This document shows, piece by piece, positions 9,573-21,800 of a stretch of 64,000 nt of DNA (positions are counted from its first letter, which is position 1; the number at the start of each line of letters is the position of its first letter). Under the pieces are notes generated by a model. That model did not search any database, was not told the origin of the DNA, and was given only the letters and a program-made list of their open reading frames with translations. The DNA lies in contig JAKSXM010000238.1 in NCBI GenBank assembly GCA_022575985.1, positions 11,178,001 to 11,242,000 on the forward strand, given 5' to 3'. The position numbers and the translations under genes are program-made. The DNA is from Anagrus nilaparvatae (taxonomy: Eukaryota; Arthropoda; Insecta; Hymenoptera; Mymaridae).

Positions 9573-11388
9573 ATCATTAAAGAATCTAGCCCCGTATAAA
9601 AGTATAAAAATGTAAGTGTTTTTCAAATTTAGAAAAAATAATTACAGATGTGACAGTTTTTTTTATAAAAGTTGTATTTATATTTTGTTGGTAATAGTAG
9701 GGTAAATTCACTAGTGAATGACTGATTATAATCTAGTAAATGAATACTCGTATTTCATAAGAATTACATGGTAATAGTCATTTATTGAAGCCTGGTCATT
9801 TACTGGTGAATCTATCCTATATTAATTGTAAGTATAAAAGGCGTAAAAGTTTTGGCACTAGCGTGACCACTAGCACAAGTACTCGGCGAAGCCAGGCACG
9901 AGTAATATGTGTTAAGCTAGTGTCTAAAGTTTTTCTCCCTTGGTGCTTAAAATATTTTTTGTCTGCCTGTGTAAAACGAGCATCAAAAATTCGGCGTCAA
10001 GTTTTGCGCCCTGGAGAGCAAAATAGTATATTAAATACCAAGGACACAAACGTTTCTGTACTGGCATGACCACTACGCTAAAAAAAAATCCGCTTGTGGC
10101 TAGTGTAATTTTTATTTCATGCCCAAACGATTACTAATTCATTTAAGATATGCGCGCAGTATAATATCAAACCTAAAAAAAATTAAAAAAAAAAATTTTT
10201 TTTTTAATTTTCTTTTACGTTTTAAGTAATTTGCAATCGTTTGAGCAAGAAAAAAACGTACGACTGGTTTATGGGTTCACGCAACCAACGAGTATATAGA
10301 ACATGTTAACTAATAAAAGTATCAGCATCCTGTTTAACATTTACACCCTACTATTTAATTAAAAGTCCAGGACCGAATTTATAAAAGTCCCTGAATTGAA
10401 ATTATTCTTAAACTTAAAATTTTCTGAAGTCCCTAGAAGGTCCTAAACTGAAAATATTCTTAAACCTAAACTATTTTAGGGTCCCTAGAAGGTCCTAAAC
10501 CGAAAATGTACTAAATCAGTTTTTTACTCCGCCCCCTACTGAAAGGGACTTTTTAGGGTACCAATCCCCCTATCATGTTCCATGTTAAAAAATTCTGTAT
10601 TCCACAATCTGATTATTTCCACTTGCGGCCAGTGGATTTTTTTCAGTGAAGTACGAGTGCACGGCGAACCTGATCACACGATCACAATTTTACACCCTTG
10701 ATGCTTAATATACTGTAAACATACTGTAAGTAAATAATTTATTGAGCTAAATAAAAATTTTGATATCAAAAATAACAAACTTATTTTTTTCCCGGATACA
10801 AATTTCCTGAAATATTTTTTTCGACCCTTTCACGAAATTATTTTTTCTTGATCATTGAATCAACAGAAATTTTGATAGCATTATCTATCATATTGTTGGG
10901 TTTTACTCGTAACATGCGAGTACCACAATCCTAAGAGCAATGAACAGACTAAGGCCCATGTACAGACTTAAAGTCTCTAAATATAAATGTAAGTTAATAC
11001 CAAAAACTAAGAAATTTTTACAGTACACAAAAAATTGCACTCGACAAGTGCAATAGTACCTTAAAAATTCAATAGAAACAAAAATATAAATGTAATCTAA
11101 ACCAAAGGTCAAAATTATGTCACACAAAAATATGATATAAATATATTTTTTCTCTCATTTATAAAAAAAAAAAAAAAAAAAAAAAAAACATATTTTATTA
11201 TTTATCTTCTCTTATATTCTCCATACATACTGTTTACAATATATATTTTAATCATTTTTATTATAAATAACTATAAAAAATACATGAGAAATTTATATAT
11301 TTAATGATTATTTTATATTATTTTTAGTATATGAAGTTAACATCGTTGAAGAAAGTCGATCTTAATATATATATTTTTTTTTTTAAAA
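9573..11388. other. intergenic, repeat-bearing
   Basis: No exon was recognised. A locally GC-richer block (about 9780-10100, and again 10620-10700: 'gcgtgaccactagcac', 'gtgcacggcgaacctgatc') looks like remnants of an unknown repeat. A MITE of the AACATGGAACATGTT family lies at about 10296-10588. A run of about 27 A lies near 11163-11189. A TATAAA at 11136 is far (about 250 bp) from the next ATG. Confidence 0.5.
10296..10588. repeat. AACATGGAACATGTT-family MITE (decayed copy)
   Basis: The left end has 'agaacatgttaac' and the right end 'atcatgttccatgttaa'. The inside carries the family's repeated 'gtccctagaaggtcctaaa' and 'ttattcttaaac' wording in tandem and its 'gggtaccaatccccc' block. Other copies are at 14832, 46792, 57063 and 62782. 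Confidence 0.6.
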
Positions 11389-13448
11389 ATGAAATTATTT
11401 TTATTCAATTTTTTGTTTATTCATTGTGTTATTTGTTTTAAATTATCTGGTAAGTTTTTATTGATTTTTAAGATTTTTTAAATTAAAGTTGATGAATTTC
11501 ATTTTTTAATTGTTAATAGGAAATGTGCAAGATGATTCAGAAGCTGAGCCAGATTCAAATTTTGTGACTGATGTTATTCCATATCATGTAATTATGAATT
11601 TTTTATAAATATTTGCAGTCAGTTGTAATGTCGGGTCATTCCCCTTGAATTTATGCTTGAATTCTCTGATAAACTAAGCATTTCCTTAAATTTTTTTCAA
11701 GCGAAATTCAAGTGAAACCACCTAACAGTGAATTTTTTTGTATTTTACATTTTTCTTTTTTGGGAGATTCATTTTATCATTTTTCAATGGACTAAAATAA
11801 TTGTTAAAAAAAATTTATTTAGTCAGTAGCATTAAATTTTGTCAAAACCAAAAAAATCCAAGGCGTAGTATGTTTATTATTTATCTCTAATTCCCCAGTA
11901 TACTTTGTTTCTTTATTTAAGTATCATTTTTGATAACACCAAAAAATGATAATTTTTTTTTGTTCCTGTATTACGAATTCACAAACTTTAAGTTCAAAAA
12001 CATTATATCACTTTTATTAAAATGAATACATAAGATATCGCTATTATTTCAAACGTACTTAATAAAAACTTTACAACTGGAAACTCTTAAAAAATAATTC
12101 TTCAAAAGTTTTCAAAATTTCCAAAAAGTTAGTAAAATTATTTTTTAAAGGAGTTCTAATAAACTTCTTAAAGAATATTTCAAAGACAACTTTCAGTAAG
12201 TTTCTAATTAGTGAATAATTTTAGCCCAAAATTGAACATTTTAATTGCAAAATGATAATTAACGTTTTAAAACGAATAATATTTGTTTACAAATAATATC
12301 ATTTTGTTATTAATATTAAATTATCTAAAAAAAAAGTTGAATCATGAAGTATTTTCTAAAAGAAAATAAATTGATAAATTTTAGGCATTAATTATAGAAG
12401 GAGATAGAGTAATCTGTAGAGCAAGTATAATATCAGAATCATGGTTGATATCAGCAGCTTACTGTGTAAAGTAAGAGAAAAATAAGAAATGTTTATTACA
12501 TTAAAAGTTAAGGTCGTTGTATTTTTATAATTTATTGTTTATTTGATATAGGAAAGCATCAGAAAGAGTCAAAATAAGTCTTGGAAATAATGAAATTTAT
12601 AATATTGAAAGTGTTGTTGTATCTGATGGTTTTGGAAAAATATTTTCAGAAATTAATGATATTTGTTTGATTAAGGTAAAGTCATTTTTTATTTAATATT
12701 GTAAATTTTAAGCATTAAAGATTTTATATTTTTTCAAGAAGTTCAAGGCAAATTATTTTGAATTAAATTTTTGTGCCGGTTTTAGGGGGGTGTTTGAAAT
12801 TTCTATTTGCAAAATAGTTCTTATGAAGCACGTTGATTTTGAGTTATCTTTTATGAATTTTTTCAGTTGGATAGACCAATAATATTTGACGATTACAAAA
12901 GAGCAATAAAAATAGGGGCCGAATATGTCAAAAACAACGATAAATTACAAATATTAAAATGTGGCGACGAAAAGGTAAAAAAAAAATCAAAATAAAAATT
13001 ACCCATGCATTTTCTAAATTTAAAATTCAATTATTTTCAGGACAAAATAACAATCGACTACACGACCTTAATTGACACCCGTAACTGTCGAGAAAAGTAC
13101 AAAACAATCTTACGTAAACTCATCGAACCAAATAAAGTAAAAAACAATTCAAAACTAAAACTAAACAAATACATCGAAAATTACAAAAAACACGCATACA
13201 ACACAATCTTAGAACTAACAGACACTGCGTTATCAGATGATTACTACAAATTTTGTAACGAAATAAATGATTTTTACAAAAATAACACATCAAATATCTG
13301 CAGATACGACAGAGGTGGCCCTGGTATCATAAACAATAAATTAGTCGGCATCGTAACTAACATCGACGATTTAGACAAAGTTTTACCAATTGTTTATACA
13401 AATGTAATTTTTTATAAAAATTGGATCAAAAATGTAACTAATATTTAA
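11389..13448 (+). CDS. secreted S1 serine protease homologue (pseudoprotease) E
   Basis: Six exons: 11389-11449, 11520-11587, 12385-12470, 12552-12675, 12867-12974 and 13041-13448, giving 284 codons with the cluster's phases. The signal peptide is MKLFLFNFLFIHCVICF. An acidic stretch (DDSEAEPDS) follows, ending in 'VIPYH', which lines up with the IPYL of the paralogues. His box: 'CRASIISESWLISAAYC', Tyr for His. Asp box: 'INDICLIK', Asp kept. Ser box: 'CRYDRGGPGIINNK' retains GGPG but not Ser. Exon 6 has a Lys-rich insert (about 25 residues) between the 'NCREKYK' and 'YYKFCNEI' strands. Intron 2 is about 800 bp, far longer than in the other copies (65-280 bp). A secreted non-catalytic role is inferred. 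Confidence 0.85.
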
Positions 13449-14831
13449 TTCCAGAAAAAACAAATATTATTCTATTTTCCATCAACACATTTAACTCATT
13501 TCCGCATTTATTTACTTTTTTTTCCTTAAACTTAAGTAAATAAATCATTACAAGTAATTTAAAAAGTTTTTCTTATAATATTGTTTAAATTAAACTTTAA
13601 TTATACTTAATTTACTAAAAGTTCAAAACCGTAACTACTTTTAATGTAATTTTAGTTAAGAAAACATTTTTTTTAATTACTAAAATGCCAATATTTGTTT
13701 TAAATAGGGTTCATTAACTTTAATCTAAATGTGATTAAAATTAGATTTTATGTACAAAAAAATGTATAAATAATTTTTTAAATAAAAATTTTGTAAAAAA
13801 TGATACACGTTAGCCTTGAACTCATATTCACCCAGCGTATTGAATTTGATAAAGTAAAAAGAGAAGTTTTAATTCACATATGATTTAAAACACGTAATTA
13901 CAATAATTTTTTATAAATAGACAAATTTTGTATTTTATATTTAATTGATACCCTGCGAATATCAAAATAATCTGTATAGAAAAACGTGCTGAGAAATCAA
14001 TGAAACGTAAAGTTAAAAAAAAGTGTATTAAAAAAATTTTAATACAAGACAGCATAAAAAAAAATTGGTATTTAAAAGTTATGGTTATAAGTTGTGTATT
14101 AAAGATTTTCCAAACGTGGGAAAATCTAAAATTCAAAATAATTAAAGTAAAAAACTTACCATGGAATTAAATAGCAATTAAAAGTAATGAAAATTTTTTA
14201 TAGTAAAAAAACAAAATTAATACTTATCATAAAACACTATATTTAGTAAAAAACCTAACCTCAAAAAAATAAAAAAAAAGTTCAGTATATTATAATGAAA
14301 CTTTAATATAAAATTTGATTAAAATCACCATGAACTTCTATTTATCGGTTATATACCCTCGAGCACATCATGACATATGTGAATATATATATTAGTGGAC
14401 ATTATATTAAAAGTGCTATATAGAAGTAAAATAATTCGAGGCTGTGACCACTTAAAAATAACCTGAAAATACATTTTCGCTCGGAGTATATGTTTATAGT
14501 ATTGCTTGATGCTTGTATAGTAAAAACTTTTCTAGCATATAAGTTTTATAAAGTCCCTCGAGTCTTTTCTATGTCTCTAATACTTGTGTGTATATTAGAG
14601 TGGCTTTAAATTTAATAAATTATTTTAAATTTATTGCTTTACTTCTGGGGATTGTTACTTTTTTATGTTAGGAGATGTTATTTTGATAATTTAAGGATTA
14701 TCAGTGACGTTTGTTTACTTCTTATAATTGGTCTATTTTCATGGTTACATTTTTTAAAGGATTCAAATTTTCTAAAATAGATAATTTTAGTATGCAAATT
14801 TGACATTTGTATAATTGTGCACAAATAATTC
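13449..14831. other. gene-free AT-rich stretch
   Basis: Nothing was recognised apart from a consensus donor on the minus strand at about 14157 (CCATG|GTAAGT) with no convincing exon behind it. Confidence 0.5.
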
Positions 14832-15023
14832 ACATGGAACATGCTTGTTAAATATATTTAATATATAATTTTAAGTCTCTAAACCCGAATTATTCTAAGT
14901 ACCTAAATCCAAATTATTCTTAGTCCAATTTGACCCCCCCCCCCCCCTCGATTGCGACCATTTGACCCTCCACCGATTTTCAGGTTTTCTGGGGTACCCT
15001 TCCCTATAAACATGTTCTATGTT
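14832..15023. repeat. AACATGGAACATGTT-family MITE
   Basis: The left end ACATGGAACATGCTTGTT and right end AACATGTTCTATGTT are inverted. The body has 'aagtctctaaacccgaattattc' wording, a run of 14 C and a 'ggggtacccttcc' block, in the inverse orientation to copies at 46.8, 57.1 and 62.8 kb. Confidence 0.75.
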
Positions 15024-15149
15024 AAAAATTATATTCTTTTTGTTATGATTCCTGTATTACAAATATTTGGTCCTTCGAGGCGGATTTCAGTTAGTGGTAT
15101 AGATACTGATTACAATTTGGAAATTTGTACGTAAAGTTATCAATAGTTA

Positions 15150-15494
15150 CACTGTAAAAAGTAACTTTCTTAGATTTACAAAAAAAATTAAAATTTTTTC
15201 GAAAAATTAGTAAATTTTCGAAATTTGTAAATATTCGAGAAAAAAATCGTATATTTACCGATTTTTTTTTGTGATTTTACGAAAAAAGTTGTAAATTCAC
15301 AACAATTGTAAATTATCAATTTTTCTTGCGAATTCACAAAAAAAAATCGAGAATACTCGAATTTTTTGTTAATATACTAAATTTAGTAAATATACGATTT
15401 TTTTCGAATATTTACAAATTTTTTCGAAAATTTACTAATTTTTCGAAAATGTTCTAATTTTTTTGTTAATATAAAAAAGTTACTTTTTACAGTG
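15150..15494. repeat. Tc1/mariner-type MITE (CACTGTAAAAAGTAACTT family), copy 1
   Basis: Terminal inverted repeats CACTGTAAAAAGTAACTT and AAGTTACTTTTTACAGTG are flanked by TA on both sides. The inside is made of short motifs built on TCGAAAAATT, TTTACGA and AATTTAGTAAAT in alternating orientation. Sister copies are at 36204-36610 and 49093-49498. Confidence 0.85.
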
Positions 15495-16064
15495 TATTTA
15501 CAATATATTCATTTATAATCTACATTTTTCACCGTTTGGCTCACAAAAAAAATTTAAATTTTAGGCATCAAAAACTTAGAACCACCCTAATGCACACACC
15601 TATACTTTATAAATGCCATATACATATATATATTGTTTTTTTTTTTCAATTTAACTTTTCTTTTTTTCTTATTTATTCTAAAAAAGTATCTACCAATACC
15701 TTACTTGGTACTATCTTTAGATAAAACTTTTTTTCCCTGTCTTTTTGTCGGCATTGTATCACACATATATAAAAGTGACGAAAAAATATATCGTTATAAT
15801 AGCTAAACTATGTAAAGCAAAAAAAAAATTCGATATAAAAAAAAAAAATTTTCCAATCTAACCCATGCGTCATATATAAATAAACTTACACATCTAGAGT
15901 TACGTAATATTTTGAAATAATAATTACTTTTAGTATTTAGTTTTTCTCTTTTTTTTTTATACAGTTCAAAAATAAACTTTATAAACCTACTCTTTTCTCT
16001 TATATACTTTTACTATTTATTATTATTATATTTGACATTTTATTTGCTAATATTTTTCTTTTAA

Positions 16065-16783
16065 CGACGCTCTGTCCATCACTGGGTGTTTTTTGCGCAG
16101 CATATTTGTAACTAAAATATTTTAACCATATATTTATTTATAATAATTTTTAAATGAAAGAATCAATGCTTTTCAGCATTTAGTACAAGAATATAAAAAA
16201 AAAATTAAAAATGTTTATTTGTTTAAACAAATACGACCTGTTAAATTTTTGAAATTTTCGGGTCATAAAAGCCTGAGTTCCCAGATCTGGGCTACTTGGA
16301 TCAAAATTCTGCTTGGCTCATATTGAAGATCATTAAATTCTAGGGGGAGGTATCGTGGGAAATTTTTCGCGAAACCTCTTCAGTAATGAGTTACAGCTAT
16401 TTGTTTATAAATTTTAGAGCATTTTTAACTTTTTTTTTCTAAACAAATAGCTGTAACTCATTACTGAAGAGGTTTCGCGAAAAATTTCCCACGATACCTC
16501 CCCCTAGAATTTAATGATCTTCAATATGAGCCAAGCAGAATTTTGATCCAAGTAGCCCAGATCTGGGAACTCAGGCTTTTATGACCCGAAAATTTCAAAA
16601 ATTTAACAGGTCGTATTTGTTTAAACAAATAAACATTTTTAATTTTTTTTTTTATATTCTTGTACTAAATGCTGAAAAGCATTGATTCTTTCATTTAAAA
16701 ATTATTATAAATAAATGTATGGTTAAAATATTTTAGTTACAAATATGCTGCGCAAAAAACACCCAGTGGTGGACAGAGCGTCC
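16065..16783. mobile_element. near-perfect palindromic MITE with TTAA target duplication
   Basis: Two arms of about 343 bp (16065-16407 and 16440-16783) are almost exact inverse copies around a 32-bp loop. The tips are (C/G)GACGCTCTGTCCA and inverse, and TTAA lies directly outside both ends (16061-16064, 16784-16787). No ORF is present. TTAA duplication is the hallmark of piggyBac-type transposition; the assignment is inference because no transposase is present. Only a few mismatches separate the arms, which points to recent activity or gene conversion. Confidence 0.88.
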
Positions 16784-16787
16784 TTAA

Positions 16788-18140
16788 ATATTTGTATATG
16801 ATTTTTTTTTTTAATACACGTGACTAAATTCCAAGCTTAAATGCAGTATTTTTATGGTGGGGTTAAGTCGTGAATAATTTAAGATTTATTTATCAGAATT
16901 TTTTTAATGAATTTTTAGCTCGAAATTAAGGGTATGGTATATTTATTTAAATACAATTTGCAAAAAATTACTGTTTTATTTGAATGCTCTGGTTCAGTGT
17001 AAATAACATTTCTATAAATACACAAATCCAATTTTTCTTTTTCTACGATACTATCATATCAACTTACCGTTGAACTTGTGTCAATGAACGATTGAACTAA
17101 CCTTGAAAAGATAATATTGAAAAAAGAAAATGTCTAGAAACCAACAATTTTTAATCGAATATTTCGTTTTTTTTTTCTAAAAATGCACCACACTAATTCA
17201 ACAAATTTAAATCACAAAACAAATAACTAAAACAGTTATTACACTACCGGGATCACCGGTATTACTAGTAAAAATATAATACTAGAAAATGTGAATAAAA
17301 TTTTTTTTTTAAGCGCCATTGCCAAAAAAACGGCGTTGATAGAAACCAGGCAAAATTTTACCGGTATACTAATTTTGCTTTAGGACAATATTAGAATATA
17401 TATATAAAGTAATTTTAAGCACGCGCAAAATAAAATGCAAACTAAAACTTTATTTATATACACACCAACAACTTTTAGAATGATTTAGGTAAAAGACACA
17501 CTGAATCGCTCTACCTAGTTTGTTTTTTGGGTGGCTTGATCGTTTACAATTTTCTAAGATATATGTTTTTATGTCTGTTTAAGAAGATCAAAATGGATTA
17601 AAAGCGACAAATGCAAATTTTTGTTTATTATTTACTCGTGCGTATATAAATTTATTTTATTTCGTTAAATTTTAGCATAGTATCTTTTTTTATGGTTATA
17701 ATAAAGAGCTAAAATTATTTTATGGTTACTAGGAATTAGTTTTATTTTTGAGGATTACGAAATATAATGATTCGATACACTCAATTTAAATTAAGATATT
17801 AATAAGTGATTTAAAATATGATTTTTATGTTGGTGCAAATGAATTTACAAATTATGGTAAAATATTTATAAGCTACAGTGGGACTTTGTTAACTCAACAA
17901 TTTGGTAGATAAATTTATTGAAATACTGGTATAAATTCTTAAACAAGCTTATAATATACTAGACATTTTTTTTTTTGATAAACAAAATATTCAGAAATCG
18001 AAGTATCTTCAAAAATTCGATAGTCAAAAATATTATTTCAGCATTCAAACTGACACAGGCTTTGTTGTTAATGCAACCAATTAATAACTAACTTTTTTCA
18101 TACATACTAATTTTACGAACATGTTCAAATAAATGATCAT
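16788..18140. other. gene-free AT-rich stretch
   Basis: A possible minus-strand donor at about 17067 (CAACG|GTAAGT) preceded by an acceptor-like 'cttttcaag' could mark a small alternative exon, but nothing supports coding. No repeats were recognised. Confidence 0.45.
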
Positions 18141-18165
18141 CTTACCTGAAACAGAAAAATAAGGA
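18136..18165 (-). promoter_or_regulatory. candidate recursive (ratchet) splice site
   Basis: On the minus strand a pyrimidine-rich run (ccttatttttctgtttcag) abuts GTAAGA, so a full acceptor and a full donor meet at 18146/18145 with no exon between them. This is the known layout of ratchet points in long insect introns. A minus-strand gene start 13 kb upstream (31.3 kb) supplies a suitable long intron. Confidence 0.5.
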
Positions 18166-18572
18166 AAACATTATTAATGAAATCTTGATTACTATTATTA
18201 TATATTAAATTTTTTATCATAAATTTAAACGAAAGCGATAATATGAAATAGGTATAGACTGATTAAATTTTAAAATATAAATCTTTAAAAACAATATTTT
18301 CCTCGAGATTTTCCTAATATACATAATTCAAATTTTTTTTTTGAAGTTTAAAATGGGATAACTTTTTGATGTTTAGGATGATCTAAAGGGTAATTTAGTA
18401 ATCTACCTGAAAGTATTTTTTTCTATACCAATTTATACATACAGGGTAAGTCGTTTTAAATGATACTCTCAAATATCTCGAAAACAGAGTGTTAAAAATA
18501 TAAAAACCACGCTGTGAAGGTTGTATGTGTATGTATGACACACAGAAACTTGTAAAACCGCCTCCAAGTGTA

Positions 18573-18895
18573 ACGATTTTGGAAAATAAGTGGGTTTTCA
18601 AGAATAAAATAGGCCTGGATGGCAAAATAAAAAAGCGCAAGGAAAGATTATGTGTAAAAGGTTATCATACAACTCAATCAGAGCTTTTTTGGCCATAGCA
18701 GCCTCAAAGAAAATGTAAATGAAGCTGTTCGACGTAAAAACAGCTTTCTTAAATGGCGAGCTTGAAGAGACTATTTATATGTGCCAATCAGAAGGTTTCG
18801 AAATAGATTCAAATAAAATTTGCGAATTAAAGAAAAGCCTTTACGGCCTGAAGCAGTCTTCCTTCTGCTTAATCGCGAAATCAGTCCCCCAGTCC
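18573..18895 (+). pseudogene. Ty1/copia reverse transcriptase fragment
   Basis: The first part (18573 to about 18690) reads ILENKWVFKNKIGLDGK, then KERLCVKGYHTTQ, the copia-type strand before the RT core. After a frameshift and a TAA, the second part (from 18719) reads [20 protein letters not shown], then [23 protein letters not shown]. The [17 protein letters not shown] and KSLYGLKQS blocks are diagnostic for the copia RT domain. About 20 residues are missing between the parts. Gag, integrase, RNase H and the YVDD box are absent. It is a dead internal fragment without visible LTRs. Confidence 0.88.
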
Positions 18896-21800
18896 CATTT
18901 TTAGAAAAATAACAATAAAATAACAAAAAGTTACTAAGTTTTTCTTTATTATAATAAATCACATTACATTTTGCTTTGTCATTTTTGTTTATGTTTTCTT
19001 TTATTTTTCAAGTATATTATACAGTTTCCCATATTCAGCGGGTCAAAAATTTAAATTATTGTTTTTTTTTTTTTTTGAAATAGTTAAGATTTTGTTTTTT
19101 TTCTTTTATGAATTGCATTCTTGGGATTATTTTATTTCCAAGTTTTCAATGAAACATTTTCATAGAGAGGGAAATTTAGAGAGAAAGGATCACCAAACAA
19201 ATGGAAGAATATACATTTCTAATAGAAAGGGGTTAAAAAGTTGACTATTTTAGGTAGTTGGTAGGATCAAATATCCTTAGAGTACTATCAATTTAAGGGT
19301 TTAGAATAATTGGGGATATAATTTAAAGCAGTTATAGGTCATCAATGTACCATGCTCGTTAGCTACGTATAGTACTCACAAATAAGTCTCATAGTGTTGA
19401 TACAAAAAATAATTGGATACTTAGCCCTGTCAAACCCAATACTAATCACCTTCTAAATCTTCTGACTAAATAAGTATCTAAAACCCAGAAAATTAAAAAA
19501 ATCGAGCCAGAAAATAATAAGATTTTAAAAACAACGTTCAGTTCAACGTACATATATTTAAGTAAAATTTGCATACATATGGAATTTCTCTCTTATTTTG
19601 TAAAATATATGTATTCAAGAGAAATATAATGTTCATCTTAGAAGTGAATAATTAGAAAATGTCATTCTTATGCAAAATTATATCACGTGGTAATGACAAT
19701 TGTTTTGTATTCATGTCTCTTATTTTAAAAACATGCATTATGCATACAAAAGTATATTTTTTTACTGTAAATCTTTTTATTTTTTAAATTTAATTTTTTG
19801 CAATAAATTTACTAAGAATTGTTTGTAGAATACCACTGACCCTATAAGTAATAATCCAATTAAAATTAAGGTTAGTTATTTACTTTTATGTACATAAAAC
19901 AAAAATCAATATCGAATTTCTTGAATGTAATTCATAAAGTAAACAAATTTATATTTTTTAACGATACAAAAAAAAAGGTATAAAAATATTTTACTCGTTA
20001 ATAATATTTAATTTTTTTGTTCTCTCTCTTAAATCTATCCATACTCTTTATACGTACATAAATATAAACTTAATAAATTTTATAGCTTTAACAATTTATA
20101 TTTCTACAATATTAATAAGTATTAAAAATATTTTTAAAATTATTTATATATTAGACTGGTAGTTTATTTTAAAAATTTTTTTGGATTTTTTGTTACTTTG
20201 GGTTAATGGCTTTGTAAAATTAGCAATTTGCAAAATTATAGCCGATTTTATCACTCTTATTTATATGGGCATTGATTAGGCAAGTTTTGAGTCCAATTGA
20301 AATTTCATGTAATTAATGAAAAAAGCCAGTAAACAAATTCTTAAAACCAATACCCGCCTAATATTTACAAAACATAAATTTTCAAGGACAAAATTTTATT
20401 AAACTCACGCAAAAAAGCCTCAATTTTTTACCAAAGCAGAATCTCACGGTTTATTATTTATTTATTTAATATAAACCTTTTTTGTTACTTCTATATATAA
20501 ACATAAACGTCAATAATTACATTTATATTATTGAGTCGTAAAATAGAACTAAAAAAAAAACCGGTTAAAAAAAATCATTAAAAATACGCGGCGCCAAAAG
20601 AAGTGACATAAGATTTTCTAATAAAAAAATTTTTTTTATTAATATTAAAAATAAAATCTGTTGAGCGAATTACTTTAAAAGGGAAAAATTGTATTTTAAA
20701 GATTTAACGGAGATTTAGATTTATAAAAGGACATCTTGTAATATTATTTTTTTTTAATTCTGTAAAAACTGCTAAGAAGATTCGAAGAAATGCGATAAAG
20801 AAAGTAACAAATTCTAAGAAAAAATTAATGTAATATTTTTTACATTTGTATTATAAAAATAAGTGTTTACTTAAGAAATTGAAAATTTTGATATGAGCGG
20901 GAATCCTAAGGGATCAAAAAAGCTTTCATATTTTCAATTTCACTTACATCGAAAAAAAATTTTTTAGCACATGTTTGCTTCCATAAAACCGTAAATAAAA
21001 AATGTTAATTTAAAAAAAAAAAATAATTTTATTGACTGAAAACGTCTAAAAAATAAAGATTTATAGTGGTAATTAAGATTTTAAAAAAACATACTTTAAA
21101 ATCTGAATAATTTTATTCGATAAATTGAGCTAACAATTGTTTGGATATTTCGCCTCTGGCTAAATAGTGTGAGGCTCGTCAGTACGTACACTATTTAGCC
21201 TTTTCGTAGATACCCATTAATAATAATTTTTGTATAAAACAAAAATCAAAAAAATTTTTTAAAATAATAAAATATATAAAAATGTAAGAACTTACTTCGA
21301 TGAAATCACGCGTTAGACTACTATAAACGACTTTTATAAAGTTAATCTTATATAAATTACAGATTAATTAAAATTTATAACTTTCAAGTAAATCGCTGCT
21401 GAAAATATAGTAAAGATTAGTTAAATACTGACCTAAAAAGTAGATAATACTTAATCTTTAATTCAACATAAAATCAATAATTTTTCGAGAAAATCTATAT
21501 CAGTCCGGATTACCCATTAATTAGTAAAAACAATCATGTTACTTTAAGTACGATCATTAATTAACGTTCAATTATCGTAAATGATAATAATTTCTATCAA
21601 TTAATTAATAAAAGCTTTCTAAATCCATTAATAATAAATTCATTCGATCATTGTTAGTCTTCGCTAAATATATACAATTTAAATTAATAAGTGATTATTT
21701 GTTTGTGCATCAAAATATTCTTTGTACTAATCACCATAAAGTTTAATTTGATGTATTATTCAGTACTGGTATTTGTTATTGTAAGTGGGTTAAATCGTTA

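Noticed and set aside
9785..10069. 94-codon open frame on the + strand
   Set aside because: The composition follows a locally GC-richer repeat block; there are no splice sites, promoter or family motif, and the wording recurs non-coding at 10620-10700.
17068..17115. Small minus-strand exon between an acceptor-like 'cttttcaag' and a GTAAGT donor
   Set aside because: Open in only one frame and unsupported by any neighbour exon; chance pairs of splice sites are common in AT-rich DNA.
18395..18425. Second possible ratchet site on the minus strand (TTTCAG|GTAGAT)
   Set aside because: The pyrimidine tract is broken by A and the donor is weak compared with the site at 18146.
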